Positions 41,354 to 55,368 of a stretch of 64,000 nt of DNA are shown here, piece by piece. The notes beneath the pieces are model-generated. The model ran no database searches. It saw only the letters and a program-made list of their open reading frames with translations, and had not been told where the DNA came from. The stretch is from positions 1,302,001 to 1,366,000 of the forward strand of contig NZ_CP094289.1 of the NCBI RefSeq assembly GCF_022759505.1. Direction: 5' to 3'. The position numbers and the translations under genes were made by a program. The stretch's first letter is position 1. Each line of letters opens with the position of its first letter. Source of the DNA: Georgenia sp. TF02-10 (lineage in GTDB: Bacteria; Actinomycetota; Actinomycetes; Actinomycetales; Actinomycetaceae).

Positions 41354-42604
41354 TCAGTTCAGGACGAAGGCGGTCGGCCGCGGGGTGAACGCGTGGTCCA
41401 GGACGAGCGAGGCGGCACCGATCGCGCCGACGTCCTCGCCGAGTGCCGTACCGGCGACGGTCAGTGCGCCCAGGTCGCCGCGCACCAGGCCTTCCCGCAC
41501 CAGGTTGGACACCTCATCGAGCCAGTACGGTGCCAACAGTGTCCAGGTGGGGCCGCCGAGGACCAGGATCTCCGTGTCCACCAGGTTGACCAACGTCTTG
41601 GCTGTCCGTGCGAGAAAGCCCGCCGACGTTCGGAGCACCTCAAGCGCGGTCGGGTTACCGCCCGCGGCCAGCGCGCTCAGGCGGTTCAGCGCCGCGTCGG
41701 CGAGCGCAGGGTCTTCGCTCCCGGAAGTCTCTGGGAGAACCCCCGCGGCCACGGCCTGCGAGACGATCCCGGCCGGGCTCAGCGTCACGCCGACACAACC
41801 GCGAGCACCGCAGCTGCACGGCGGTCCGTCGGGCGCGACCATGAGGTGGCCGATGTCACCGGCGTTGCCGGAGACGCCTCGGACCACGTAGTCGTCGACC
41901 ACGACGCCCGTACCGATGCCCGTGCCGAGGTAGAGGAAGACCGACGTGCGGTAGCCGAGCGATGCTCCGGCCCACCGCTCGCCGACGGCGGCGGCGACGA
42001 CGTCCTTGTCGAGGAGTACCGGTAGTCCGGTGAGTCGGGTGAGCTGATCGCGCAAGGGCACGTTGCGCCAGCCGGGCAGGTGGGGCGGGTCCAGGACGAT
42101 GCCCCGCTCGACGTCGATCGGCCCCGGCGAGGCGAACCCGATGCCGGTCAACCGGGTGCGCTCGATGCCTGCATCGTCGACGAGCGAGCGGACCGCCTCG
42201 TGGACCTGGGCCAGGACGTCGTCGGGCGCCGCCGCCGTCGGGGTCGCTCGACTCATGTGCCGGATGACATGACCGTGCAGGTTCAACAGGACGAAGGTCA
42301 TCACGCGAGGATCGAGGTGCACACCGACCGCATAGGCACCGGTCGGGTCGAGGCGCAGGAGGGTGCGGGGTTTACCCATGCCCCCGTCGCGGAGTCGCTC
42401 ACCCTCCACGATCATCCTGGCGTCGATCATCCGACGCACGATGTTCGAGATCGTCTGAGGCGACAGGCCCGTCGCCTCGACCAACTCCACGCGACTGACG
42501 CCGTTCGGGGACCGTCGGATCGTGTCGATCAGCACGGCTTCGTTGAAGTCGCCGATCCGAGCGAGGTTGGTACCCCGCCAGACAGGCCGTGTCCGCCCTT
42601 GCAC
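41354..42604 (-). CDS. ROK family transcriptional repressor
   Basis: A 416-residue NagC/Mlc-type regulator. The N-terminal winged HTH (GVSRVELVEATGLSPQTISNIVRRMIDARMI) is followed by a sugar-kinase-like domain: YLGTGIGTGVVVDD, GNAGDIGHLMV and zinc loop CSCGARGCVGV. The start GTG 42604 is set by AGGAGGCGGA; longer readings lack such a site. It begins the leftward arm and should bind the quasi-palindrome at 42698-42734, releasing it when a glycan-derived sugar binds. Confidence 0.92.
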   Translation of the reverse strand: MQGRTRPVWRGTNLARIGDFNEAVLIDTIRRSPNGVSRVELVEATGLSPQTISNIVRRMIDARMIVEGERLRDGGMGKPRTLLRLDPTGAYAVGVHLDPRVMTFVLLNLHGHVIRHMSRATPTAAAPDDVLAQVHEAVRSLVDDAGIERTRLTGIGFASPGPIDVERGIVLDPPHLPGWRNVPLRDQLTRLTGLPVLLDKDVVAAAVGERWAGASLGYRTSVFLYLGTGIGTGVVVDDYVVRGVSGNAGDIGHLMVAPDGPPCSCGARGCVGVTLSPAGIVSQAVAAGVLPETSGSEDPALADAALNRLSALAAGGNPTALEVLRTSAGFLARTAKTLVNLVDTEILVLGGPTWTLLAPYWLDEVSNLVREGLVRGDLGALTVAGTALGEDVGAIGAASLVLDHAFTPRPTAFVLN

Positions 42605-42697
42605 TCCGCCTCCTGTCGTCGCGGGGAGTTGGCACCCCCGGCCGTTCAGCCACTGGCGTCCGTTTTGACCGGAGGTCCTGATCGGCATCCGCGGACG

Positions 42698-42734
42698 CTT
42701 GACATCGTACATCAACATGATTTACTGTCTCAAG
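42698..42734. promoter_or_regulatory. 37-bp quasi-palindrome with overlapping divergent promoters
   Basis: Centred on 42716, 14 of 18 positions pair, with a perfect core ATCA-ACA-TGAT (42711-42721) and outer arms CTTGA / TCAAG. Plus strand: TTGACA (42699-42704), 17 bp, TTACTG. Minus strand: TTGAGA (42733-42728), 18 bp, TACGAT (42709-42704). Both promoters share the core in their spacer, so one regulator bound there would shut both arms of the locus. The ROK protein is the obvious candidate. Confidence 0.6.
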
Positions 42735-42752
42735 CGGCAGGAGGACGAGGTC

Positions 42753-42830
42753 GTGCGCCTGATTCGCCCGAGCGACGTCGTCACCGACGAAGCGCCCCGC
42801 GGGGCGAGAACGGCGATGGCGCATGCGTGA
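42753..42830 (+). CDS. 25-residue leader ORF coupled to the alpha-mannosidase gene
   Basis: GTG at 42753 is preceded by AGGAGG with 7-8 bp spacing, an excellent ribosome-binding site and the first one after the predicted transcription start. The reading frame (VRLIRPSDVV...AMAHA) stops at TGA 42828-42830, overlapping the mannosidase ATG (42823) by 8 bp. The mannosidase itself has no clear ribosome-binding site, so it may be translated by re-initiation after the leader. No homology is recognised. Confidence 0.45.
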   Translation: MRLIRPSDVVTDEAPRGARTAMAHA

Positions 42831-45800
42831 CGAAGAGCGGACTCTCGATGGCCGGCTCGGTCGGTTCCTCCTTGAGTCGGTGATGCCGTCCATCTACCCG
42901 CAACGGATCCCGTTGCACGTCGAGGCGTGGCAGGCGCCGGACGAGCCAGTGCCCTTCGCGACGGCGGTCGCGCAGCGGTTCGAGCCGTTCGAGATCGGTT
43001 CCACATGGGGCAAGGCGTGGAGCACCACCTGGTTCCGTGTGACCGGCCGCGTGCCGCAGGAGTGGCTGGACACGGGCGCGAGCCTCGAGGTCGTCGTGGA
43101 CCTCGGTTTCCGGCCCCAGATGGAAGGTGGGCAGGCCGAAGGCCTCGCCTACCGCCCGGACGGCTCGATCATCAAGGCGATCGAGCCGTTCAGCCGTTAT
43201 CTGCCGGTCGAGGCGGGCCCGGACGGAGCCTTGGAGTTCTACATCGAGGCTGCCGCCAATCCGGAGATCGCCATCGGCGACCTGACGGCCGGTGCGATGT
43301 GGACGCCTTCCACGTACAGCACCAAGGACACGGTTCCCGACGAGCCGATCTACCAGTTGCGCCAACTCGACCTCGCCGTCCTCGACACGGTCGTGTGGGA
43401 GCTCAACCAGGACATCGAGGTGCTCGCGTCTCTGGCCAAGGAGCTTCCGCAGGACTCGCCGCGGCGCGGTGAGATCGCCAGCGCGCTTAACCGGGCGATC
43501 GACGTCGTCGACCCCGACGACGTCGGCGGTACCGCCGCGTCGGGCAGGGATGTGCTCTCCGACGTCCTGGCCCGACCGGCGCACGCCAGCGCGCACCGCA
43601 TCGTCGCAACCGGACACGCACACATCGACTCCGCCTGGCTGTGGCCGGTGCGGGAGACGGTACGCAAGTGCGCCCGCACCTTCACGAACGTCCTCAACCT
43701 CATGGAGGAGCACGACGAGCTCGTGTTCGCGTGCTCGTCGGCTCAGCAGTACGCCTGGATGAAGGAGTACTACCCTCAGGTCTGGGAGCGCATCAAGGGC
43801 GCCGTTGCCGCAGGCCGGTTCGTCCCTGTCGGGGGGATGTGGGTCGAGTCCGACACCAACATGCCGGGGTCGGAGGCGATGGCGAGGCAGTTCGTCCTCG
43901 GCAAGCGCTTTTTTGCCGAGGAGCTGGGTGTCGAGCCCCTGGAGGTCTGGCTCCCGGACTCCTTCGGCTACAGCGCTGCGCTGCCTCAGCTGGCCCGTGC
44001 CGCCGGTGCGCGCTCGTTCCTCACGCAGAAACTGTCGTGGAACGAGACGAACGTCCTGCCCCACCACACCTTCCTGTGGGAGGGCATCGACGGCACCCGC
44101 ATCTTCACGCACTTCCCCCCGGTCGACACGTACAACTCCAAGCTGTCCGGCGACGAGCTCGCCAAGGCCGAGCGGCAGTACAAGGAGCACGGCCACGGCT
44201 CGATCTCCCTCGTGCCCTTCGGCTATGGCGACGGGGGAGGGGGGCCGACCCGGGAGATGATCGCCAAGGCCGCTCGCACGGCCGACCTCGAAGGCTCGCC
44301 CCGGGTCCGGATCGGGACGCCGGCGGAGTTCTTCGTCGATGCCGAGGCCGAGTTGGCACGGCCCGCTGTGTGGCACGGCGAGCTCTATCTCGAGACGCAT
44401 CGCGGGACCTACACCTCCCAGCTGCGCACCAAGCAGGGCAACCGCCGTAGTGAGCACCTGCTCCAGGCGGCCGAGCTATGGGCTGCGACCGCGAGCGTGC
44501 GGACGGGCGCTCCGTACCCCTCCGAGCGCCTGCGGGCGGTCTGGGAGACGGTGCTTCTCCAGCAGTTCCACGACATCCTCGCGGGTTCCTCGATCGGCTG
44601 GGTCCACCGTGAGGCCGAAGCCAACTACGCCCGTGTGGCCACGGAGTGCACCGAGATCATCGAGGCCGCGTTCGCTGCTCTGAGCGGGTCAGGCGAGAAC
44701 GACCTGGCGGTGAACAGCGCACCGGTCACCATCGACGGACTGCCGCCGTTCTCGATAAGCACGGCCACGGCGGCGTCGGCGCCGCCGGTGACGGCGAGCC
44801 CCGGTGACGGGGATGTCGTCTTCGAGAACGGTCACCTGCGGATGCAGGTCGATGGGCGTGGACTGGTCACCTCGCTCGTCGACGTAGCCGCTGAACGGGA
44901 GCTCGTCCCGGCCGGCCGGTCGCTCGCCCTCCTACAGATCCACAACGACCGCCCCACGATGTACGAGGCGTGGGACATCGACGAGCACTATCGCCGGACG
45001 GTGCACGACCTCGTCTCGGCCGACCGCGTGGAGCTCATCGAGGGCCACGTGCCGATCGTGCGCGTCCACCGGACGTACCGGAGCTCACGGTTCGTGCAGG
45101 AGATCTCCCTTCGCGCCGACTCGCCCGTAGTCGACGTCCGCGTCGACGTCGACTGGCAGGAGACACGCAAGCTGGTCAAGCTCGCGTTCCCGCTGGACGT
45201 CCAGGCCGACGAGGCCTCCTCGGAGATCCAGTTCGGCCACGTGAAGCGGCCGACGCACGTGAACACCAGCTGGGACCAGGCTCGTTACGAGACCGTCGCC
45301 CACAGGTGGGTGCACATCGATGAGGGCGGGTACGGCGCTGCGGTGGTGAACGACTCGACCTACGGGCACGACATCCAGCGTCAGCACTTCGAGGACGCAG
45401 GAGTCTCTGGAACCACGGTACGGCTCTCACTGATCCGCGGCCCGAAGTTCCCCGACCCTGAGGCTGACCGCGGCAACCACACGATGCGGATCGCCCTGGT
45501 CGTTGGAGCCGGCCTCACGGACGCGCAGCGTGAGGCCTGGCGCCTGAACCAGCCTGTCCGCCTCCTGCGCGGCGCCCGCCCGGTGGAACCGCTGGTGCAG
45601 GTCCACAACGACCTCGAACCGGGTGTGATCGCACAGGCGATCAAGCTGGCTGAGGACGGGAGCGGTGACGTCGTCGTCCGGTTGTACGAGGCGTCAGGAA
45701 GACGGAGCCGGGCCGGGGTGCTGGCCGGGTTCGATCATGAGGAGGTCGTCACGACCGACCTTCTCGAGCGTACGACGGCGCCCCGGGGTGACGTCGAACG

Positions 45801-45924
45801 AACGACGACGGGGGTCCGGCTCGAGATGCGGCCCTTCGAGATCGTCACCCTCCGGTTCATCCGGGCGGCAGGAACGAAGGACAACGGGGCGAGGTGGTCC
45901 CGTGACGCGAAGGAGCGGTCATGA
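42823..45924 (+). CDS. GH38 alpha-mannosidase
   Basis: A 1033-residue cytosolic retaining alpha-mannosidase. The N-terminal beta domain (about 1-260) precedes the catalytic domain, which has the zinc site IVATGHAHIDSAWLWP, nucleophile D379 in VWLPDSFGYSAALPQL, GDGGGGPT, and the zinc histidine in LLQQFHDILAGSSIGWVH. C-terminal beta domains follow. The size and layout match bacterial GH38 enzymes acting on alpha-mannosyl oligosaccharides. The stop overlaps the start of the binding-protein gene (ATGA). It opens the rightward operon, with sugar importer, GH36 and GH2 behind. Confidence 0.95.
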   Translation: MRDEERTLDGRLGRFLLESVMPSIYPQRIPLHVEAWQAPDEPVPFATAVAQRFEPFEIGSTWGKAWSTTWFRVTGRVPQEWLDTGASLEVVVDLGFRPQMEGGQAEGLAYRPDGSIIKAIEPFSRYLPVEAGPDGALEFYIEAAANPEIAIGDLTAGAMWTPSTYSTKDTVPDEPIYQLRQLDLAVLDTVVWELNQDIEVLASLAKELPQDSPRRGEIASALNRAIDVVDPDDVGGTAASGRDVLSDVLARPAHASAHRIVATGHAHIDSAWLWPVRETVRKCARTFTNVLNLMEEHDELVFACSSAQQYAWMKEYYPQVWERIKGAVAAGRFVPVGGMWVESDTNMPGSEAMARQFVLGKRFFAEELGVEPLEVWLPDSFGYSAALPQLARAAGARSFLTQKLSWNETNVLPHHTFLWEGIDGTRIFTHFPPVDTYNSKLSGDELAKAERQYKEHGHGSISLVPFGYGDGGGGPTREMIAKAARTADLEGSPRVRIGTPAEFFVDAEAELARPAVWHGELYLETHRGTYTSQLRTKQGNRRSEHLLQAAELWAATASVRTGAPYPSERLRAVWETVLLQQFHDILAGSSIGWVHREAEANYARVATECTEIIEAAFAALSGSGENDLAVNSAPVTIDGLPPFSISTATAASAPPVTASPGDGDVVFENGHLRMQVDGRGLVTSLVDVAAERELVPAGRSLALLQIHNDRPTMYEAWDIDEHYRRTVHDLVSADRVELIEGHVPIVRVHRTYRSSRFVQEISLRADSPVVDVRVDVDWQETRKLVKLAFPLDVQADEASSEIQFGHVKRPTHVNTSWDQARYETVAHRWVHIDEGGYGAAVVNDSTYGHDIQRQHFEDAGVSGTTVRLSLIRGPKFPDPEADRGNHTMRIALVVGAGLTDAQREAWRLNQPVRLLRGARPVEPLVQVHNDLEPGVIAQAIKLAEDGSGDVVVRLYEASGRRSRAGVLAGFDHEEVVTTDLLERTTAPRGDVERTTTGVRLEMRPFEIVTLRFIRAAGTKDNGARWSRDAKERS

Positions 45925-47309
45925 GGAAGATGAACGGACGAAAGGGCGCGGTGGTAGCGTCCACGGCAGCCCTGGCCCTGGTGCTGACGGCCTGCGGAGG
46001 CTCGTCGGGCGAGGGAGACGAGGAAGACGCCGGGGGCACCGTGCAGATCACCGTCTCCGGCCTGCCCGACAACACCAAGCCCGAAGAGCGCCAGGCGTTC
46101 CTCGACGACGTCGCCGCGTTCGAGGACGCCAACCCCGGCATCGACGTGGAACCGACGGAGCTGCTCTGGGACCAGCAGACCTTCTCAGCCCAGTTGGCGG
46201 GCGGGACGCTGCCGACCCTGATGGCAGTCCCCTTCACCGAGCTGCCCGGCCTGATCAACCGGCAGCAGGTCAAGGACGTCACCGAATGGGTGCAGGGCAA
46301 TGACCTGTTCGGCGATGTCAGTGAGTCGGTTCTGCAGACCGCGACGGGCCCGGACGGCAACATCTACGGCATCCCGCTCTCGGCGTACAGCATCGGTCTG
46401 ATCATCCATCGGGACATCTTCGAGGAAGCCGGTCTGGACCCCGATCAGCCTCTTGAAAGCTGGGACGACGTCGCCGAAGCAGCAAGGACCATTACTGGGG
46501 CGACGGGTAAGCAGGGATTCGCCTTGCCGGCGACCGAGACCTACGGTGGATGGCTCTTGTCTGCAGCCGTTAACGGCTTCGGTGGCGACATCCAGCGCAT
46601 CGACGGGGACGAGGTCCACGCGAACCTGGACTCCGAGGCCGTCCAGCAGGCCATGGAATGGGTGCACGAGATGCGCTGGGAGCACCAGGTCATGGGCACC
46701 AACGCGCTACCCTCGCAGAACGACATCAATAACGCGTTCGCCGCCGGTGACGTCGCAATGTTGATCAACGGTGGTGACGCCTACCAGCCGTTCACAGTTC
46801 AGCTCGGAGTCGCGCCGGAGTCGTTCGGGACGTTCCCCATGCCGCAGGACAGTGACGGGCTGGGCACCTCGGGGGGCGGACGAATCGGCATCGTACGGCC
46901 CGACGCCACTGACGAGCAGGTCGACGCGGTGCTCAAGTGGGTCGAGTTCCGCGACTACCAGCGGTACTCCAACGAGGAGGCTGCAGTCGCGTGGGCGGAG
47001 GCGCGGGCTGCGGACGGCCTGCCTGTCCCCGAGGTCGGGTTCCCGATGGTCGGCCAAGCAACGTGGGAGCAGTTCCTGGAGTGGGTCGAGCCGTACTCCA
47101 ACGTGCCGCTCGAGAACGTCCAGAGCTATCTCGACTCGGCGAGCACACTTCAAATCGTCCCGGAGCCGACGTACGCCGGCCATGACATGTACGCGCTGCT
47201 CGACACCGTGATCCAGGCGGTCCTCAGCCGCGAGGACGCCGACATCCCGGCCCTCCTCGCCACGGCTCAGGAGCAGGCCGAGGCCGCCGTGCAGGCCGCG
47301 CAGGGGTGA
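45921..47309 (+). CDS. sugar ABC transporter substrate-binding lipoprotein
   Basis: A 462-residue family 1 solute-binding protein. MNGRKGAVVASTAALALVLTAC provides a lipoprotein signal with lipobox, then an acidic Gly/Glu/Asp spacer. The mature domain has the usual landmarks (VQITVSGLPDN, FEDANPGIDVEPTELLW, IYGIPLSAYSIGLIIHRDIFEEAGLDPDQPLESWDDV). It delivers an oligosaccharide to the two permeases that follow. Cotranslated with GH38, suggesting the ligand is a mannosylated oligosaccharide. Confidence 0.92.
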   Translation: MRKMNGRKGAVVASTAALALVLTACGGSSGEGDEEDAGGTVQITVSGLPDNTKPEERQAFLDDVAAFEDANPGIDVEPTELLWDQQTFSAQLAGGTLPTLMAVPFTELPGLINRQQVKDVTEWVQGNDLFGDVSESVLQTATGPDGNIYGIPLSAYSIGLIIHRDIFEEAGLDPDQPLESWDDVAEAARTITGATGKQGFALPATETYGGWLLSAAVNGFGGDIQRIDGDEVHANLDSEAVQQAMEWVHEMRWEHQVMGTNALPSQNDINNAFAAGDVAMLINGGDAYQPFTVQLGVAPESFGTFPMPQDSDGLGTSGGGRIGIVRPDATDEQVDAVLKWVEFRDYQRYSNEEAAVAWAEARAADGLPVPEVGFPMVGQATWEQFLEWVEPYSNVPLENVQSYLDSASTLQIVPEPTYAGHDMYALLDTVIQAVLSREDADIPALLATAQEQAEAAVQAAQG

Positions 47310-47382
47310 CCTCCGACTCCTGGGGAGGGCTGCTGCTCGCCAGCCCTCCCCACGGGCGGGCGAAAAAGGACAGGAGAGTCCA

Positions 47383-48336
47383 ATGACCACGATTCAGACG
47401 TGCCGTGCGGACGTGCCCGGCACGTCGCCCCCACAGCCGAACGGATCGCCTCGCTGGTTCGCCGGGGTCCGACGGTGGGTCCGCCGAGGCGGCGTCCCGA
47501 CGCTGCTCTTCGCCCTTCCGATGGTCCTGGGCTTCGCCTACTTCAGCTGGTGGCCCATCATCAACGGGGTCATCCTGACCTTCCAGGAAACGAATCTCAT
47601 CACCACCCGGTGGGTGGGTCTGGACAACATAGTCCGAATCCTCAACGACCCTCTGCTGGGCCAGGCCGCCCTCAACACCGGCTACTACGCGGCCCTCGGG
47701 ATTCTCTTCGGCTTTCCTGTCCCCCTCTTGGCGGCGGCGACCATCTCCGAGATGCGCCGTGGGCAGCGCTTCGCCAGCATCGTCGCGTTCCTCCCAGTGG
47801 TCATCCCACCCGTGGTGTCGATCCTGCTCTGGAAGCGCTTCTACCTGCCCGGGCCTGACGGACTCATCAACACGATCGTCGGGTGGTTCGGTGTCGAGCC
47901 TGTCGGCTGGCTGCAGGAACCGGCCACCGGGATGCCGGCTCTCGTGCTCGCTGCCACATGGGCAGGTGCGGGCTCCACCGTGATCATCTACCTCGCCGCG
48001 ATGACGACAATCGACCGCCAGCTGTACGACGCAGCCGAGGTCGACGGCACATCGGTGTGGCAGCGAATTTGGCACGTCATGCTCCCGCAGCTTCGGGGGA
48101 CGATCCTCATCCTCATGCTTCTTCAGGTAATCGCGGTGTTCCAGGTCTTCACAGAGCCGTTCCTCCTGACCAACGGCGGCCCAGAGAACCGCACGCTGAC
48201 GATCCTCATGCTCGTGTACCGCCGGTTCCTGCAAGGCGACTACGGCGGAGCCGCTGCCATCAGCGTGCTCCTGGCGATCGCGCTCGCCGGCCTGTCCGGT
48301 CTGTACCTGTGGGCAACCAGGAGGTGGGCAAAGTGA
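47383..48336 (+). CDS. sugar ABC transporter permease (MalF-like)
   Basis: A 317-residue permease with six membrane helices starting at VPTLLFALPMVLGFAYFSWWP. The EAA loop is YDAAEVDGTSVWQRIWHVMLPQL, which docks the ATPase. CUT1-type layout. It overlaps the second permease by 4 bp. No ATPase gene lies in the operon, so a shared MsiK-like ATPase encoded elsewhere is likely. Confidence 0.93.
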   Translation: MTTIQTCRADVPGTSPPQPNGSPRWFAGVRRWVRRGGVPTLLFALPMVLGFAYFSWWPIINGVILTFQETNLITTRWVGLDNIVRILNDPLLGQAALNTGYYAALGILFGFPVPLLAAATISEMRRGQRFASIVAFLPVVIPPVVSILLWKRFYLPGPDGLINTIVGWFGVEPVGWLQEPATGMPALVLAATWAGAGSTVIIYLAAMTTIDRQLYDAAEVDGTSVWQRIWHVMLPQLRGTILILMLLQVIAVFQVFTEPFLLTNGGPENRTLTILMLVYRRFLQGDYGGAAAISVLLAIALAGLSGLYLWATRRWAK

Positions 48337-49261
48337 GTCAACTGGTGCACCGCGTGACCCGACGGCGCTCGGCGACCTCGCCGACCGTTGCCGAACGCAC
48401 ACTGATCAGCGACAACGACCTGCGCAGCCCGGGGACCCGGGTGGTGGTGGCAGCCTGGAAGTCGATCTTCCTCGTGCTGCTTGTTCTCGTCGGGATCTTC
48501 CCGCTCGCTTGGCTGGTCAAGGCGGCGACGTCAACCACCCAGGATATCCTGGGCGAACCGCTCGGGTGGTGGGCGAGCGGGTTCTATCCCGAGAACATCG
48601 CCCGGGCGTGGACGTCGATCAAGATCGACCAGTACACGTGGAACACGTTCGCGATCGCGCTGGGAGTGACGTTCTTCTCGCTACTCATCGCGACGACCGG
48701 CGGTTATGTGCTCGGCGTTCTGAAGCCTCGGTACGCCGCAGTTCTCAATGTTGCCGTCATGGCCACCTTGTTCGTCCCGGGCATCATTGCCTTGGTCCCG
48801 CTGTACTTGACCATCATCGACCTGCCGCTCCTCGGTATATCCGCCATCAACACGTTCTGGGCGGTATGGCTCCCGGCGTCGGTTAGCGCCTTCAATGTGC
48901 TGATCGTCAAGCAGTACTTCGAGACGATTCCCAGCGAGCTCTACGATGCGGCGCGGGTCGACGGCGCCGGGCCGCTACGTGTCTTCTTCAGCATCGTGCT
49001 GCCGCTCTCCCGACCGATCCTCGGGGTGATCTCCTTGCTGGCCTTCATTGCCGCCTGGAAGGACTTCCTGTGGCCGTTGCTCGCACTCCCCGACCCAGAA
49101 CGCTGGCCACTGTCGGTCGCCCTGAGCTTCGCGGAGCGTTCAGCGGACCTGAAACTCGTGATGGCGGGCATGCTCATCGCCAGCGTCTTGCCGATCGTGC
49201 TCTTCCTCGTGTTCCAGAAGCAGTTCCTGCAGGGCGTGAGCGTTTCGGGGTCGGTCAAGGG

Positions 49262-49265
<4 letters not shown>
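48333..49265 (+). CDS. sugar ABC transporter permease (MalG-like)
   Basis: A 310-residue CUT1 permease. Six membrane helices, EAA loop ELYDAARVDGAGPLRVFFSIVLPLSRP, and the C-terminal LPIVLFLVFQKQFLQGVSVSGSVKG typical of MalG-like subunits. The GTG at 48333 has AGGAGG upstream and overlaps the previous stop. Its own stop overlaps the GH36 start, linking import directly to hydrolysis. Confidence 0.93.
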
Positions 49266-54285
<5,020 letters not shown>

Positions 54286-54340
54286 CACTCCACACGACAC
54301 CAGGCCTTCCGCAAGCTGATTTCCCAGCCCGCCGCCGCGG

Positions 54341-55255
54341 CTACCAGGCGGGGACGACGTCGATCCGCTCCCGGGCCAGCGCGTTCCAGAAGCGGGGGTC
54401 GCGGAGCAGCCGCAGCTCCCACACCCGCTTGCGGCCCTCGGCTGGGCGCAGCCGGCGGGCGGCGGCGGGCGGGGCGGGGTGGACGACGAGCTCGGAGGTC
54501 CCGGCCGGCAGGCGGCGCAGCTGAGCGAGCACCGCGGACCGGAGCTGGCCGTACGCGGAGAGCATCCGCCCGGGCAGCCAGCAGCTGGCCATCACCTCCG
54601 GCAGCCGGACGCCCGAGGCGTCGGCCATGACCACGGCCTCGGCGTGCGCGCGGCGGAACCGGGGGCCGAGCGTCGCGGTCAGGACGGGGCTCAGCCGCCG
54701 GGGGACGCGCAGGTCCAGGCCGTGCTCGGCGCACAGCCGCACCGCCTCCTCGGCGAAGGAGCGGCCGTGCATCCCGTACAGCGTCCCGGAGTGGGAGTCC
54801 ATCGCGGCGGGCCGCAGGCCGGCGCGGTGCATCCAGCCGAGCTGGGCAGTGATCTCCCGGACCACCTCCTCCGCCGTCCCGCGGCGCTCGAGGGTGGCCG
54901 GGGAGCGGTGCAGCGCGCCGTCGTCGTCGGTCAGGCTCGGCACGTCGGCGGCCAGGGGTAGCCACGGGCGGAACTCGCGGGCGCTGGTCAGCGTGACGTG
55001 GAGGTGCGGCTCGACGCCGGCCGCCCGGGCCCGGCGGGCGCCGTCGACGGCGGCCGGGGCGACGGGCATCAGGGTGGTGGCCGAGACCTGGCCGGCGCGG
55101 AGCAGGTCCACGATGGTGGCGTTGGTCGTCTCGTCCAGGCCCAGGTCGTCGGCGGTGATGACGAGCCGCCGGGCGAGTGTGCGGCGGTGGGGGCGGTGGG
55201 GGTGGGGCCGGACCGCCGCGGCGGTGCCGGCCGCCGGTGTGCTGGTGCTGGTCAC
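54341..55255 (-). CDS. ChbG/HpnK (YdjC) family carbohydrate deacetylase
   Basis: A 304-residue YdjC-fold deacetylase. LVITADDLGLDETTNATI gives the DD metal/catalytic pair, HLHVTLTS the metal histidine, and AMDSHSGTLYGMHG the later His. Family members remove acetyl groups from N-acetylated sugars. The GTG at 55255 follows GAGGAG. It is convergent with the GH2 gene (55-bp gap, nothing seen), but GC content returns to the core level here, so it may not belong to the glycan island. Confidence 0.85.
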   Translation of the reverse strand: MTSTSTPAAGTAAAVRPHPHRPHRRTLARRLVITADDLGLDETTNATIVDLLRAGQVSATTLMPVAPAAVDGARRARAAGVEPHLHVTLTSAREFRPWLPLAADVPSLTDDDGALHRSPATLERRGTAEEVVREITAQLGWMHRAGLRPAAMDSHSGTLYGMHGRSFAEEAVRLCAEHGLDLRVPRRLSPVLTATLGPRFRRAHAEAVVMADASGVRLPEVMASCWLPGRMLSAYGQLRSAVLAQLRRLPAGTSELVVHPAPPAAARRLRPAEGRKRVWELRLLRDPRFWNALARERIDVVPAW

Positions 55256-55368
55256 CGCGGCTCCTCTCCTGCCTGCCGACCCGCTCGACCGCCGGGCGGC
55301 GCCCCAGGGTAAGCACACGTCCCCGGCCGATGCCGCACGGTCCCGCCGGCCGCCCCGGCCGCCCCGGC

